Assembly: GCA_944371545.1 (NCBI GenBank)
Contig: CALVXT010000005.1
Location: forward strand, 1 to 17,932
Source: an uncultured Bacilli bacterium
GTDB lineage: Bacteria > Bacillota_I > Bacilli_A > RF39 > UBA660
Length of the DNA: 17,932 nucleotides
Reading direction: 5' to 3'
Part shown: positions 1 to 6,797 of the stretch, in pieces
How positions within the stretch are numbered: the first letter of the stretch is position 1
Layout of the letters: each line of letters starts with the position of its first letter
The notes under the pieces: generated by a model
What the model was told of the DNA's origin: nothing
Databases searched by the model: none
Seen by the model: the letters and a program-made list of their open reading frames with translations, nothing else
Made by a program: the position numbers and the translations under genes

Positions 1-1234
1 CCACAACAAATAATTGGTATGGATCCGAACTTGAACCCGTTCCACCACTAATACTCACGTTAGAGGACAGATAAAGGGTTGGAAAAACTATGACGTCAGA
101 GGCAATAGAATTATTGCCACTAAAACCGCCAGTTTCTAGAGTGTTATAGACAACACTGTTATCCAAAAAAAGCGAAGTCAAAGTCCATTGATTGAAAACT
201 TTATGATAAAGCCAATTGTTATTATAGCAATCGCTCACATTTTGCCATTGATTTAATAGAGTATTTAAACAAGTTTCGCGATTCGTTGTAGGTCCACCAG
301 AAGTTGCATACCCATAGTCGCTTGGATACATGAGGCCAACATACCCTATCCACTCCGTTGGTCTTCCCTCAGGCACATTTGTTCCTCTTTCAAGAATATA
401 ACTCGTTGAGGAAGTTATTGATGACCCATTTAAACTTCCTAAACTCCAAACCACACTGACAATCATTTCTTTCGCTTCTTTGGTTAATCCATTACTAGTG
501 AAATCGCACATTGTTGTTGCTCCATTTTGTCCATACGGACAATTCCCACTTGTTCGGCTCCAGTATGCTCCTTCATTTAACACAATTTTTAGAGCAGAAT
601 TAATCCAATCATTACTTCCCCAATCACTTTTATTATCCCAACTATATCTTCCTATGGATTCACTTCTTATAATTTTTAATCTTGGCTCTTTATTTCCTAA
701 TCCATTATCTATATTATTCATAACTCCAATAATTCTCCATAGTTCATTATTAAATAATACATAATTATTTGGATCGGCGCCTATATATCTTAAATTGTTA
801 TCTACTGTTTCATCATATATTAAACTGCTATCTCCATTTTCGTATAAGTCTTCAATATATCCTATCCCATTTTTTTCAAAATATAACGTACATTTGGTAT
901 TTCTTTCGGTCATATTTAATACTTTTACTGACCAATCTGTTTCATTAAATTCTACACTTGCACCTTTAGTACATGTTGTTTTTTCTTTATCTAGTACATA
1001 TCCTTCTCCCTTTTGAGGCATCGTCTTTGATATCACATCATCTACGTAAAATGCAAAATATAAGTCTCCATTACTTCCTACTGTTCCTTTTATAATATTA
1101 AATTCTGCTTTAGTTTGGAATGAGGCAAAAGAAGTATAGAAAAATACTCCAGCTACTAATAATACACAAGTTACTGTAAATACGATTATTCCTATTTTCT
1201 TTGGATCTTTTTGTTTAAATTTTTCTAATTTCAT
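1..1234 (-). CDS. Membrane-anchored surface protein, C-terminal end missing (runs off left edge)
   Basis: An open frame runs from ATG at 1234 to the window edge without a stop (411 codons). The product has a Lys-rich start, one membrane segment at about residues 16-37, then a FASFQTKAEFN stretch like the start of exported camelysin-type proteins. Residues of about 65-125 form a Cys module (MPQKGEGY, CTKGA, WSVKVLNM, CTLYF) shared with the neighbouring upstream gene. A second region (NNELWRIIGVM, WDNKSDWGSNDWINSAL) loosely resembles DUF6273-type domains. The last residues read GGTGSSSDPYQL, so the true end is probably near. The start is fixed by AGGAGG six bases upstream and an ATGA overlap with the preceding gene, implying translational coupling. 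The 3' third has higher G+C than the 5' part. The cellular role is unknown; surface display is inferred from the N-terminal anchor. Confidence 0.85.
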   Translation of the reverse strand, partial: MKLEKFKQKDPKKIGIIVFTVTCVLLVAGVFFYTSFASFQTKAEFNIIKGTVGSNGDLYFAFYVDDVISKTMPQKGEGYVLDKEKTTCTKGASVEFNETDWSVKVLNMTERNTKCTLYFEKNGIGYIEDLYENGDSSLIYDETVDNNLRYIGADPNNYVLFNNELWRIIGVMNNIDNGLGNKEPRLKIIRSESIGRYSWDNKSDWGSNDWINSALKIVLNEGAYWSRTSGNCPYGQNGATTMCDFTSNGLTKEAKEMIVSVVWSLGSLNGSSITSSTSYILERGTNVPEGRPTEWIGYVGLMYPSDYGYATSGGPTTNRETCLNTLLNQWQNVSDCYNNNWLYHKVFNQWTLTSLFLDNSVVYNTLETGGFSGNNSIASDVIVFPTLYLSSNVSISGGTGSSSDPYQLFVV

Positions 1235-2649
1235 AATGAGCCTCCTGTAGGTGTTAGGATGAGACGGAAAGAATACTCACTAACTGCACGACCGGGTATA
1301 CTAGCAAAAGCAAATATACCGGTATCAGAACCGCTTCTATAATAAGAATCTCGTACAAACCAAGACGAACTATCATCAATATAATAAGCGTAATCAGTAT
1401 ACCAACTACTTGTCTGTCTTGTTCGTGTTAAATAAGTCACATTAGCAAATGGACCCACTTCTCCTGTAGCGTCTCCTAATATTCTGTGATTATATTGTTT
1501 ATCCACTGATACATTATAAACGTATATATCATAATATTTTTTATTCGGAAAATCTAAACCTGTTGTTAAACTAGTTAAGCCAGATGTGTCGTTATCACAA
1601 GTTGGACAACCAAAGGTTCCTTTAAATCCCGAATTATACAAGCTGTTTCTTCCAATTATTACTGTTCCTTCTCCATCTGCTTTTACCCCCATTACATCTT
1701 CAATAGCACCACCACTCATATCATAAATGCCACTTATATTTCCAGTGGTGCTAGCTAGGACACTATTTGGATAAGCTGTATTACATGTGTCATCGTTACA
1801 ATAACGATTACATTCTTCATTTGTTCCTGTACCTCCACAGGTTGGTTCATTATTCGCAGCATATCCTGTTATATAATTTGAATTATTATTAAACCTTACA
1901 CTTGTTGCACTTCCATAAGTACTGTGTTGTAAGTAAGCCACAGCTCCCCATTCTGTATTCTTCATCATATGACTATCTAAGTTTCTTTGATAATTATAAG
2001 AAGAATAAAATGCATTCGCTACTTGTATTCCTCTCCAACTATAAACATTTGGTTTAATAATAATTTTACTTGAGTCATTTACATTTTGCTCAGCCTCTGC
2101 TGTACTTGTTGCTCCATTATATCCTGTTTCAAACTTGCCTACCCAAAATCCGGTTGATGGAATACTTAGAAATGCTGGATGAGTCATATAGTCTCCAATA
2201 GTACAATTTCCTGTTGCTCCACTCTCCATTGGTGTTGTACATTCTCCTTCTTTATCATCACTTGTATTGTAATCACCAAATATAATAGGTATTTCATGTA
2301 CTTTTGATGCATCTATACTTGTTAAACTATCATATAATCCTAAATCCCATAATTGATATCTGTATTTTGGTATCCATACAAAATAACTTTCTATTTTCTC
2401 TTCTGGTATTATATCTCCTGAATTATAATTTGTATTTTGATTTTCATCTTTTAATATAATTGCATTAGCCCATTCTTTATTTGCATAACTGTACCATTCA
2501 CTTTCTAAATCTGCTTTTTTTACTGTTCCATCAGCTTCTATTGTTACTGGTATTAACGGATCTTCCAGTACTGGATCTGTTCCGTTTAATATGCCTTCTG
2601 TATAGGTTGTTGTAAAGTGTAGCTCACATCTTGTTTTATATTCATTCAT
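1231..2649 (-). CDS. FGE/C-type-lectin-like surface protein, main part of a frameshifted gene
   Basis: The 472-codon frame from ATG 2649 is the main body of a longer gene whose first 80 or so codons lie in another frame (2658-2903). The reading stays meaningful upstream of this ATG, so 2649 is not the ancestral start. Early landmarks are CELHF, then SYFVWIPKYRYQLW and GFWVGKFETG. Later segments match the formylglycine-generating-enzyme/sulfatase-modifying fold: MMKNTEWGAVAYL (compare LPTEAEWEYAA), GNISGIYDMSGGAIEDV (compare GLYDMSGNVWEW), and a C-terminal Trp/Arg/Gly-rich block ending SFRLIL (compare GFRL). Several Cys pairs occur. Diversity-generating-retroelement target proteins use the same fold. 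It stops at TGA 1233-1231, overlapping the next ATG. No enzymatic activity is claimed; ligand binding on the cell surface is an inference. Confidence 0.8.
   Translation of the reverse strand: MNEYKTRCELHFTTTYTEGILNGTDPVLEDPLIPVTIEADGTVKKADLESEWYSYANKEWANAIILKDENQNTNYNSGDIIPEEKIESYFVWIPKYRYQLWDLGLYDSLTSIDASKVHEIPIIFGDYNTSDDKEGECTTPMESGATGNCTIGDYMTHPAFLSIPSTGFWVGKFETGYNGATSTAEAEQNVNDSSKIIIKPNVYSWRGIQVANAFYSSYNYQRNLDSHMMKNTEWGAVAYLQHSTYGSATSVRFNNNSNYITGYAANNEPTCGGTGTNEECNRYCNDDTCNTAYPNSVLASTTGNISGIYDMSGGAIEDVMGVKADGEGTVIIGRNSLYNSGFKGTFGCPTCDNDTSGLTSLTTGLDFPNKKYYDIYVYNVSVDKQYNHRILGDATGEVGPFANVTYLTRTRQTSSWYTDYAYYIDDSSSWFVRDSYYRSGSDTGIFAFASIPGRAVSEYSFRLILTPTGGSL
1235..1246 (-). promoter_or_regulatory. 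Shine-Dalgarno site of the downstream surface gene, inside the upstream gene
   Basis: AGGAGG (plus-strand cctcct, 1241-1246) lies six bases before ATG 1234 and inside the last codons of the upstream frame (Thr-Gly-Gly). With the ATGA stop/start overlap this indicates coupled translation. A frameshift upstream would be expected to reduce ribosome delivery here. Confidence 0.75.
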
Positions 2650-2657
2650 ATTTTGAA

Positions 2658-2903
2658 CTACCGGGCTCCACGAAATACTATCCCAATTGATATATGCTCC
2701 ATTTGTACAACTTGATTTTTCTCTATCATAATAATATCCACTATCTTTATTTGGTATTGTATTAGTTTCTTCTCGTTTATATATATTGCTAATTCTATTT
2801 TTTCAGTTTCATACTCTTTTATTTTATTTTCTTTTGGAAGTGAAATTACTAAAACTACTACTAAACATATAAAAATCAAAAAAGTTAAAGCATGTTTTTT
2901 CAT
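2658..2903 (-). pseudogene. 5' fragment of the frameshifted surface-protein gene (membrane anchor)
   Basis: ATG 2903 has a strong SD (GAGGTGA, 2912-2918) and encodes MKKHALTF, one membrane segment at about residues 6-22, then KENKIKEYETEKIELAIYINEK. After that the frame turns into nonsense and stops at 2658. The -1 frame from about 2767 instead reads ETNTIPNKDSGYYYDREK, SSCTNGAYINWDSISWSP, VVQNMNEYKTRCELHF, continuing straight into the 472-codon frame. This matches the Cys module of the downstream gene. Restoring one A (GAG AAA GAA in place of GAG AAG AAA) rejoins a product of about 557 residues. The break is a real mutation or an assembly error. The site has no classical slippery heptamer, so programmed frameshifting is unlikely. 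Confidence 0.8.
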
Positions 2904-2956
2904 AGTTAATTCACCTCAGTTCTAGTATGGTTTATTTTATCTTTTTCTTAAGCCAC

Positions 2957-2986
2957 AAAAAAAATTACCATAGTTTCCTATGATAA
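2957..2986 (-). terminator. Intrinsic terminator or attenuator with GAAA loop
   Basis: Minus strand: arms TTATCATAG and CTATGGTAA pair over 9 bp with one G-T wobble around a GAAA tetraloop, followed by eight T (2964-2957). The stem can extend by A-T pairs. It lies 67 bases beyond the ytxH-like stop and 54 bases before the surface-gene start. It is either the ytxH terminator or a leader attenuator for the surface genes. An overlapping palindrome ATGATAA-tt-TTATCAT (2980-2995) could also be a protein-binding site. Confidence 0.7.
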
Positions 2987-3018
2987 TTTTATCATGATAC
3001 CCCCCCCCCCCATGTCAA
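2986..3018 (-). promoter_or_regulatory. Candidate phase-variable promoter with poly-G in the -35/-10 spacer
   Basis: On the minus strand a perfect TTGACA (3018-3013) is followed by T, G12, then AT-rich DNA. Possible -10 boxes are TATCAT (2999-2994, spacer 13), GATAAA (2993-2988, spacer 19) and TAAAAT (2991-2986, spacer 21). None sits at 17 bp with 12 G; 16, 10 or 8 G respectively would place each at 17. Promoter function is inferred from this layout only. An objection is that the start site would fall in or just before the terminator-like hairpin immediately downstream. Confidence 0.45.
3000..3011. repeat. 12-base poly-C/poly-G homopolymer tract
   Basis: There are twelve consecutive C on the plus strand (G on the minus strand) in otherwise AT-rich intergenic DNA upstream of the surface-gene pair. 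Such tracts slip during replication and are classic phase-variation elements. Its length in the reported assembly may be uncertain. Confidence 0.95.
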
Positions 3019-3052
3019 TTTACATGTTTTTGACACGAAGCGTACAAAGTCG

Positions 3053-3448
3053 TTAACCTTCTAATTTTTTTAAAACATTTTTTGTAACTTCAATTGCTTT
3101 TTCACGTACAGCAGTTGCTGCTTCGTCTAACATAGGCTCTCCTTTTGATTTTACATAATCAACTAAATCTTTAGCACTTTTTTGTATTTCTTGAGCTTTT
3201 TTTTGAGCAATTTTTAAAACTTTTTCTTTGTCTAAATCTTTTAAGGCTGCTTCAATTTCTTCAGATTTACGAACTACGTATTCTTTTACATCATCCATAT
3301 CTACTTCTTTTGCACGTTTTATAAGTTCATCTATTTTCTCCTTTAATTCCGCTCTAGTTTCTTTTCCACTTTTTGGAGCAAATAAAATTCCCAATCCTGC
3401 GCCGATTGCAGCTCCACCTAATAAAGCTGCAGCTGTTTTCTTTTTCAT
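3053..3448 (-). CDS. YtxH-like small membrane-associated protein
   Basis: The 131-residue product starts with MKKK and a Gly/Ala-rich hydrophobic segment (AALLGGAAIGAGLGILFAPKSGKETR). This is the hallmark of the YtxH family, whose members have one N-terminal membrane helix and a charged cytoplasmic or peripheral tail. The remaining 100 or so residues are Lys/Glu/Ala-rich helix, probably coiled coil, ending LKKLEG. In Bacillus the family includes general-stress proteins, but the molecular function is not established. ATG 3448 is preceded by a purine-rich stretch with AGG, and a TATAAT box lies 28 bases upstream. It is transcribed divergently from the CmpB-type gene; the hairpin at 2957-2986 may be its terminator. 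Confidence 0.85.
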   Translation of the reverse strand: MKKKTAAALLGGAAIGAGLGILFAPKSGKETRAELKEKIDELIKRAKEVDMDDVKEYVVRKSEEIEAALKDLDKEKVLKIAQKKAQEIQKSAKDLVDYVKSKGEPMLDEAATAVREKAIEVTKNVLKKLEG

Positions 3449-3475
3449 TTAAAATCGCCTACCTTCCTTAAAGAC

Positions 3476-3481
3476 ATTATA
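3476..3481 (-). promoter_or_regulatory. -10 box of the ytxH-like gene
   Basis: A perfect TATAAT reads on the minus strand (plus-strand attata), 28 bases before ATG 3448. No good -35 hexamer is visible at 16-18 bp, where the sequence is T-rich. Confidence 0.55.
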
Positions 3482-3520
3482 CACCAAAAAAAGAAAAAGA
3501 ATACGTGAATGCATGTTATA

Positions 3521-3549
3521 TTGACTCTTAATTGACAAAAAAGTATAAT
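3521..3549 (+). promoter_or_regulatory. Sigma-A promoter of the CmpB-type gene
   Basis: TTGACT (3521-3526), a 17-bp spacer, then a perfect TATAAT (3544-3549), with SD AGAGG (3561-3565) and ATG 3571 following. This makes a TTG start at 3532 impossible for the main transcript, because it would lie inside the promoter. Confidence 0.85.
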
Positions 3550-3570
3550 AAAAATAAGAAAGAGGTAGTA

Positions 3571-4269
3571 ATGCAACAAATTTCGACGTATATTTTATTA
3601 TTTTTTATTTATTCATTTTTAGGATGGAGTTTAGAAGTGATTTGCAAATTTGTAAGTGATCATAAATTTGTTAACCGTGGATTTCTTATCGGTCCTTATT
3701 GTCCTATTTATGGCTGGGGAGCTTTAATCATGACCTTTTTACTAAATAAATATTTAGATGATCCTGTAACACTTTTTATTATGATCATTCTTGTTTGTTC
3801 AATTCTGGAGTATTTGACTAGTTATTTTTTAGAAAAAATTTATCATACAAGATGGTGGGATTATTCAAACTACAAGTTCAATATTAACGGACGTATTTGC
3901 TTAGAAACGATGATTCCATTTGGTATTTTTGGTATGCTTATTATGTATAAAGCAAATCCTTTTTTTGTAGGTATCATTAATAAATTACCTAATACTTTCG
4001 CTCTTATTTTATCTATCTTACTTATCATCATCTTTATTGTTGATAACATCATTTCTTCAAAAACTATTTTAGAAATTCAAAAAATCAATAAAAGTATTCA
4101 AAGCAAACTTGTTCTCAAAAAAGATGATACAGAAAGAATTACTAAATTAGTACGTGAGAAGATTGAAAAATCGAAAAAAATTCTTAATCGCCGACTAATT
4201 CATGCATTTCCACATTTAAAATTACTTAAGCGAACGAGACAAAAAAATACAAAAAGAAAGAACAGATAA
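3571..4269 (+). CDS. CmpB-type (putative ABC-transporter type IV) membrane protein
   Basis: The 232-residue product has about five to six hydrophobic helices. It carries the marks of the ABC_trans_CmpB family (PF06541): FLGWSLEVI near the N-terminus, GFLIGPYCPIYGWG, LEKIYHTRWWDYS, and GRICLETMIPFGIFGML before the last helices. The tail from about residue 165 is highly basic and probably cytoplasmic. Despite the family name, transport has not been shown for most members and no ATPase gene lies nearby. The start at ATG 3571 follows a good SD; an upstream TTG at 3532 lies in the promoter and was discarded. The last 48 bases overlap the 3' end of the convergent PAP2 gene. Confidence 0.82.
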   Translation: MQQISTYILLFFIYSFLGWSLEVICKFVSDHKFVNRGFLIGPYCPIYGWGALIMTFLLNKYLDDPVTLFIMIILVCSILEYLTSYFLEKIYHTRWWDYSNYKFNINGRICLETMIPFGIFGMLIMYKANPFFVGIINKLPNTFALILSILLIIIFIVDNIISSKTILEIQKINKSIQSKLVLKKDDTERITKLVREKIEKSKKILNRRLIHAFPHLKLLKRTRQKNTKRKNR

Positions 4270-4815
4270 CGAGATACAAAATGCTCCAATTACATCACTT
4301 GTATAATGTACTCCTAAATATATTCGACTTAACCCAATCAAAATTGTATATAAAGAAAAAAGAATTGTTAACAAAGTTTTCCATAACTTTGGTAATTTAC
4401 TTTCCCACGCAAAGTAAATCATCAAAAAAGAAAATGAAGTTGCCGCCATCATATGACCACTTGGAAAGGAATATCCGGTTGCTTCCACTAGATGAGAAAA
4501 ACCAGGACGTTCACGACCAAAAAAATACTTTAATAATAAATTCAAAACTGTTTCAACAACCATCGTGCCGATTAGGAGTTCTCGACTCCTTTTTTTTCTT
4601 AAAATCAAAAAAGCGATAATAATAAAAATTACAATCCATAAAGTATCTCCGAAATCTGTAATGAATGTAAAAAAATCTTTTAAAGGAAATTGACTAATCC
4701 ATTCATAAAATGGAACATCAAAGAAAATTGTATTTCCATTAATAATAAATATAGATAAAAAGAAAAAACAAAAAAAGAAAAAAATCGAAGTATATAAGTA
4801 ATAAATTGTTTTCAT
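4222..4815 (-). CDS. PAP2-family membrane phosphatase
   Basis: The 197-residue polytopic membrane protein has all three PAP2/phosphatidic-acid-phosphatase motifs in order: KYFFGRERP (96-104, KxxxxxxRP), PSGH (118-121) and SRIYLGVHYTSD (163-174, SRxxxxxHxxxD). The PSGH and SRxxxxxH His residues are those used for catalysis in the family. About five or six helices surround them, the first at about 9-26. Members dephosphorylate lipid phosphates such as undecaprenyl pyrophosphate, phosphatidate or phosphatidylglycerol phosphate; the substrate cannot be told from sequence. SD GGGAGA lies just before ATG 4815. The convergent 48-bp overlap with the CmpB-type gene means neither 3' end has its own terminator. 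Confidence 0.9.
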   Translation of the reverse strand: MKTIYYLYTSIFFFFCFFFLSIFIINGNTIFFDVPFYEWISQFPLKDFFTFITDFGDTLWIVIFIIIAFLILRKKRSRELLIGTMVVETVLNLLLKYFFGRERPGFSHLVEATGYSFPSGHMMAATSFSFLMIYFAWESKLPKLWKTLLTILFSLYTILIGLSRIYLGVHYTSDVIGAFCISLSVLSFCIFLSRSLK

Positions 4816-4922
4816 AATGTATCTCCCACTATTTTAAATATATGTTTTACTTATCTTATTTTACTATGATTTTTTTCTTTTTTCTATATCAAATTAAAGT
4901 ATCTTATAAATAAATTTTCAAA

Positions 4923-6734
4923 CTAACTTGTAAAGAAAACTTGATACCAACGAATAAAAGTAAATACATTCCATATTTTGCGATAATGATCTTTTTTTTG
5001 GTTTTTATGTTCTTCTAACATTTTTAAAAGTTTCTTTGTATCAAAATATTTTAAGGCAACATCAGAAGTAAATGCTTTCTCTATCGTTTGATAAACATCA
5101 TCTTCTCGCATCCAATCACGAATAGGAACAGGAAAGCCCAACTTTTTCTTTTTATACGCTTCAGTTGGAATAACTTTTCTTGCTGCATCACGTAGAGCCA
5201 CTTTCGTATTCTCTTTAGTAACTTTATATTCTAAAGGTAAGGAAGCCGCAATTTTAAAAACTTCTTTATCCACAAATGGAACTCTTCCTTCTAAAGAATT
5301 GGCCATTGTCATACGATCCGCTTTTTGTAAAATATCTTTCATCAACCAAAAATGAATATCAATAGCTTGCATTTTTACCAAATTATTTTCTCCTTTAAAT
5401 TCATCATATATAGGTTTGGTAATTTCTTGATTTTTTAAAGTTACTGGAATTTTTAAAAGTTTTTTTACTTCACGTTCATTCCAAACTTTATTAACGCCTA
5501 TATAATTTTCTTCTAAAGTCATTCCTCTTCTAACTAAAAAATTAATTCCACGAATTGGGGGCAAATGCAAACAAAATTTAGCAATTGCATGACGAATAAA
5601 ATAAGGAACTTTATTATAAAAAGAATAATCTACTTCTTCACGATAGGAATTATAACCGCCAAAGAATTCATCTGCACCTTCTCCAGAAAGTACAACTTTT
5701 ACATCTTCACTAGCAAGTTTTGAAACAAAATACAAAGCAACAACAGCTGGATCACTAGCTGGCTCATCCATATGATAAAAAACCTTATCTAAAGTCTCCA
5801 TATATTCTTCTTTACTAATCTTTTTTTGCTTGTTCTGAATACCTAATTTTGAAGCTAAATCTGTAGCATATTCGCTTTCATTATAACGAGGAATATCATA
5901 TCCAACCGTATAAGTCTTATCAGGTTTTGCTAAAGAAACAAGGTAAGAAGAGTCAATTCCGCTAGACAAAAAAGAACCAACCTCAACGTCACTAATCATA
6001 TGATGCTCTACACTATCCTCCATAACCTCTCCTATTTTTTTAACAGTTTTTTTATAATCTTTTTTCTCAATAGGAAACTCCAACTTATAATAACGAGCAA
6101 TATCAATTTCTCCATTTTGATAAGTTAAAGTACAACCAGCATCAAGTCTTTTCACACCTTCAAAAAAAGTTTCAGTAGTAGGAGTAAAGCTAAAAGATAA
6201 ATAAGCTGGCAAAATTTTTTCATTAAATTTCTTTTCAAATTTTGGATGATCTAAAAAAGCTTTAATTTCTGAAGCAAACATAAACGTCTCATCATTTTGA
6301 TAATAATAAAAAGGTTTTATACCAAAAGGATCTCTTGCACAAAATAAAACTTTTTCTTGGATATCATATAAAGCAAAAGCAAACATACCACGTAAATGAT
6401 TAGGTAAATCCTTACCCCATTCTTGATATCCATACAAAAGAACTTCCGTATCACTATCCGTTTGAAAAGGATAATCTTTTAATTCTTTTTTTAATTCTTT
6501 ATAATTATAAATTTCACCATTAAAAACAACAACTAAATTTCCATCATGACTAAACATAGGTTGTTTTCCACCTTCAATATCGATAATAGATAATCTTCGT
6601 TGTCCTAACGCAACACCATCACGAACAAAAAAACCTTCAGCATCTGGACCACGATGTTTAATACGATCTGTCATTCCTTTTAAAACTTTTTTCATATTTT
6701 TTTCTTTACCAACAAATCCAGCAATTCCACACAT
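4923..6734 (-). CDS. asnB: Asparagine synthetase (glutamine-hydrolysing)
   Basis: This 603-residue protein makes asparagine from aspartate, ATP and glutamine in the cytoplasm. It begins MCGIAGFVG, so Cys2 becomes the N-terminal nucleophile of the class II glutaminase domain (about 2-210). Family glutaminase residues are visible at RRLSIIDI (46-53), FNGEIYN (71-77) and SDTEVLLYGY. The synthetase domain holds the PP-loop SSGIDSS (257-263), the form found in the Bacillus AsnB/AsnO group, then LSGEGADEFFGGY and DRMTMANSLEGRVPFVD. Length is normal for the family. SD GAGGTGA precedes ATG 6734, with a TATAAT box further upstream. No partner genes are adjacent. Some relatives modify cell-wall or peptide substrates, but nothing nearby suggests that here. 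Confidence 0.95.
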   Translation of the reverse strand: MCGIAGFVGKEKNMKKVLKGMTDRIKHRGPDAEGFFVRDGVALGQRRLSIIDIEGGKQPMFSHDGNLVVVFNGEIYNYKELKKELKDYPFQTDSDTEVLLYGYQEWGKDLPNHLRGMFAFALYDIQEKVLFCARDPFGIKPFYYYQNDETFMFASEIKAFLDHPKFEKKFNEKILPAYLSFSFTPTTETFFEGVKRLDAGCTLTYQNGEIDIARYYKLEFPIEKKDYKKTVKKIGEVMEDSVEHHMISDVEVGSFLSSGIDSSYLVSLAKPDKTYTVGYDIPRYNESEYATDLASKLGIQNKQKKISKEEYMETLDKVFYHMDEPASDPAVVALYFVSKLASEDVKVVLSGEGADEFFGGYNSYREEVDYSFYNKVPYFIRHAIAKFCLHLPPIRGINFLVRRGMTLEENYIGVNKVWNEREVKKLLKIPVTLKNQEITKPIYDEFKGENNLVKMQAIDIHFWLMKDILQKADRMTMANSLEGRVPFVDKEVFKIAASLPLEYKVTKENTKVALRDAARKVIPTEAYKKKKLGFPVPIRDWMREDDVYQTIEKAFTSDVALKYFDTKKLLKMLEEHKNQKKDHYRKIWNVFTFIRWYQVFFTS

Positions 6735-6757
6735 GTTGCATCACCTCTTATAAATGT

Positions 6758-6763
6758 ATTATA
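6758..6763 (-). promoter_or_regulatory. -10 box of asnB
   Basis: TATAAT on the minus strand (plus-strand attata), 23 bases before ATG 6734. The -35 position falls in A/T-rich DNA with no clear hexamer, just before the flanking repeat that begins at 6798. Confidence 0.6.
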
Positions 6764-6797
6764 CCCTTTTTTTTCTGAAAATAAAAGTTAAATAAAG

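Noticed and set aside
480..1016. Two plus-strand open frames (94 and 73 codons)
   Set aside because: They lie wholly within the partial minus-strand surface gene, lack SD sites and give low-complexity translations; they are antisense shadows.
2755..2775. Programmed -1 ribosomal frameshifting in the surface gene
   Set aside because: The sequence around GAG AAG AAA CTA does not form an X XXY YYZ slippery site and no obvious stimulatory stem follows; a deleted A explains it more simply.
3013..3035. Inverted TGTCAA/TTGACA pair as a divergent promoter pair
   Set aside because: No -10 or gene follows the plus-strand TTGACA; it remains only a possible operator symmetry.
3228..3452. 74-codon plus-strand frame
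   Set aside because: Antisense shadow of the Lys/Glu-rich YtxH-like gene.
3532..3570. TTG start extending the CmpB-type gene by 13 codons
   Set aside because: This stretch contains the TATAAT of the gene's promoter; ATG 3571 with SD AGAGG is far better.
4281..4619. 112-codon plus-strand frame
   Set aside because: It lies antisense to PAP2, whose motifs are intact; no SD and no recognisable protein.
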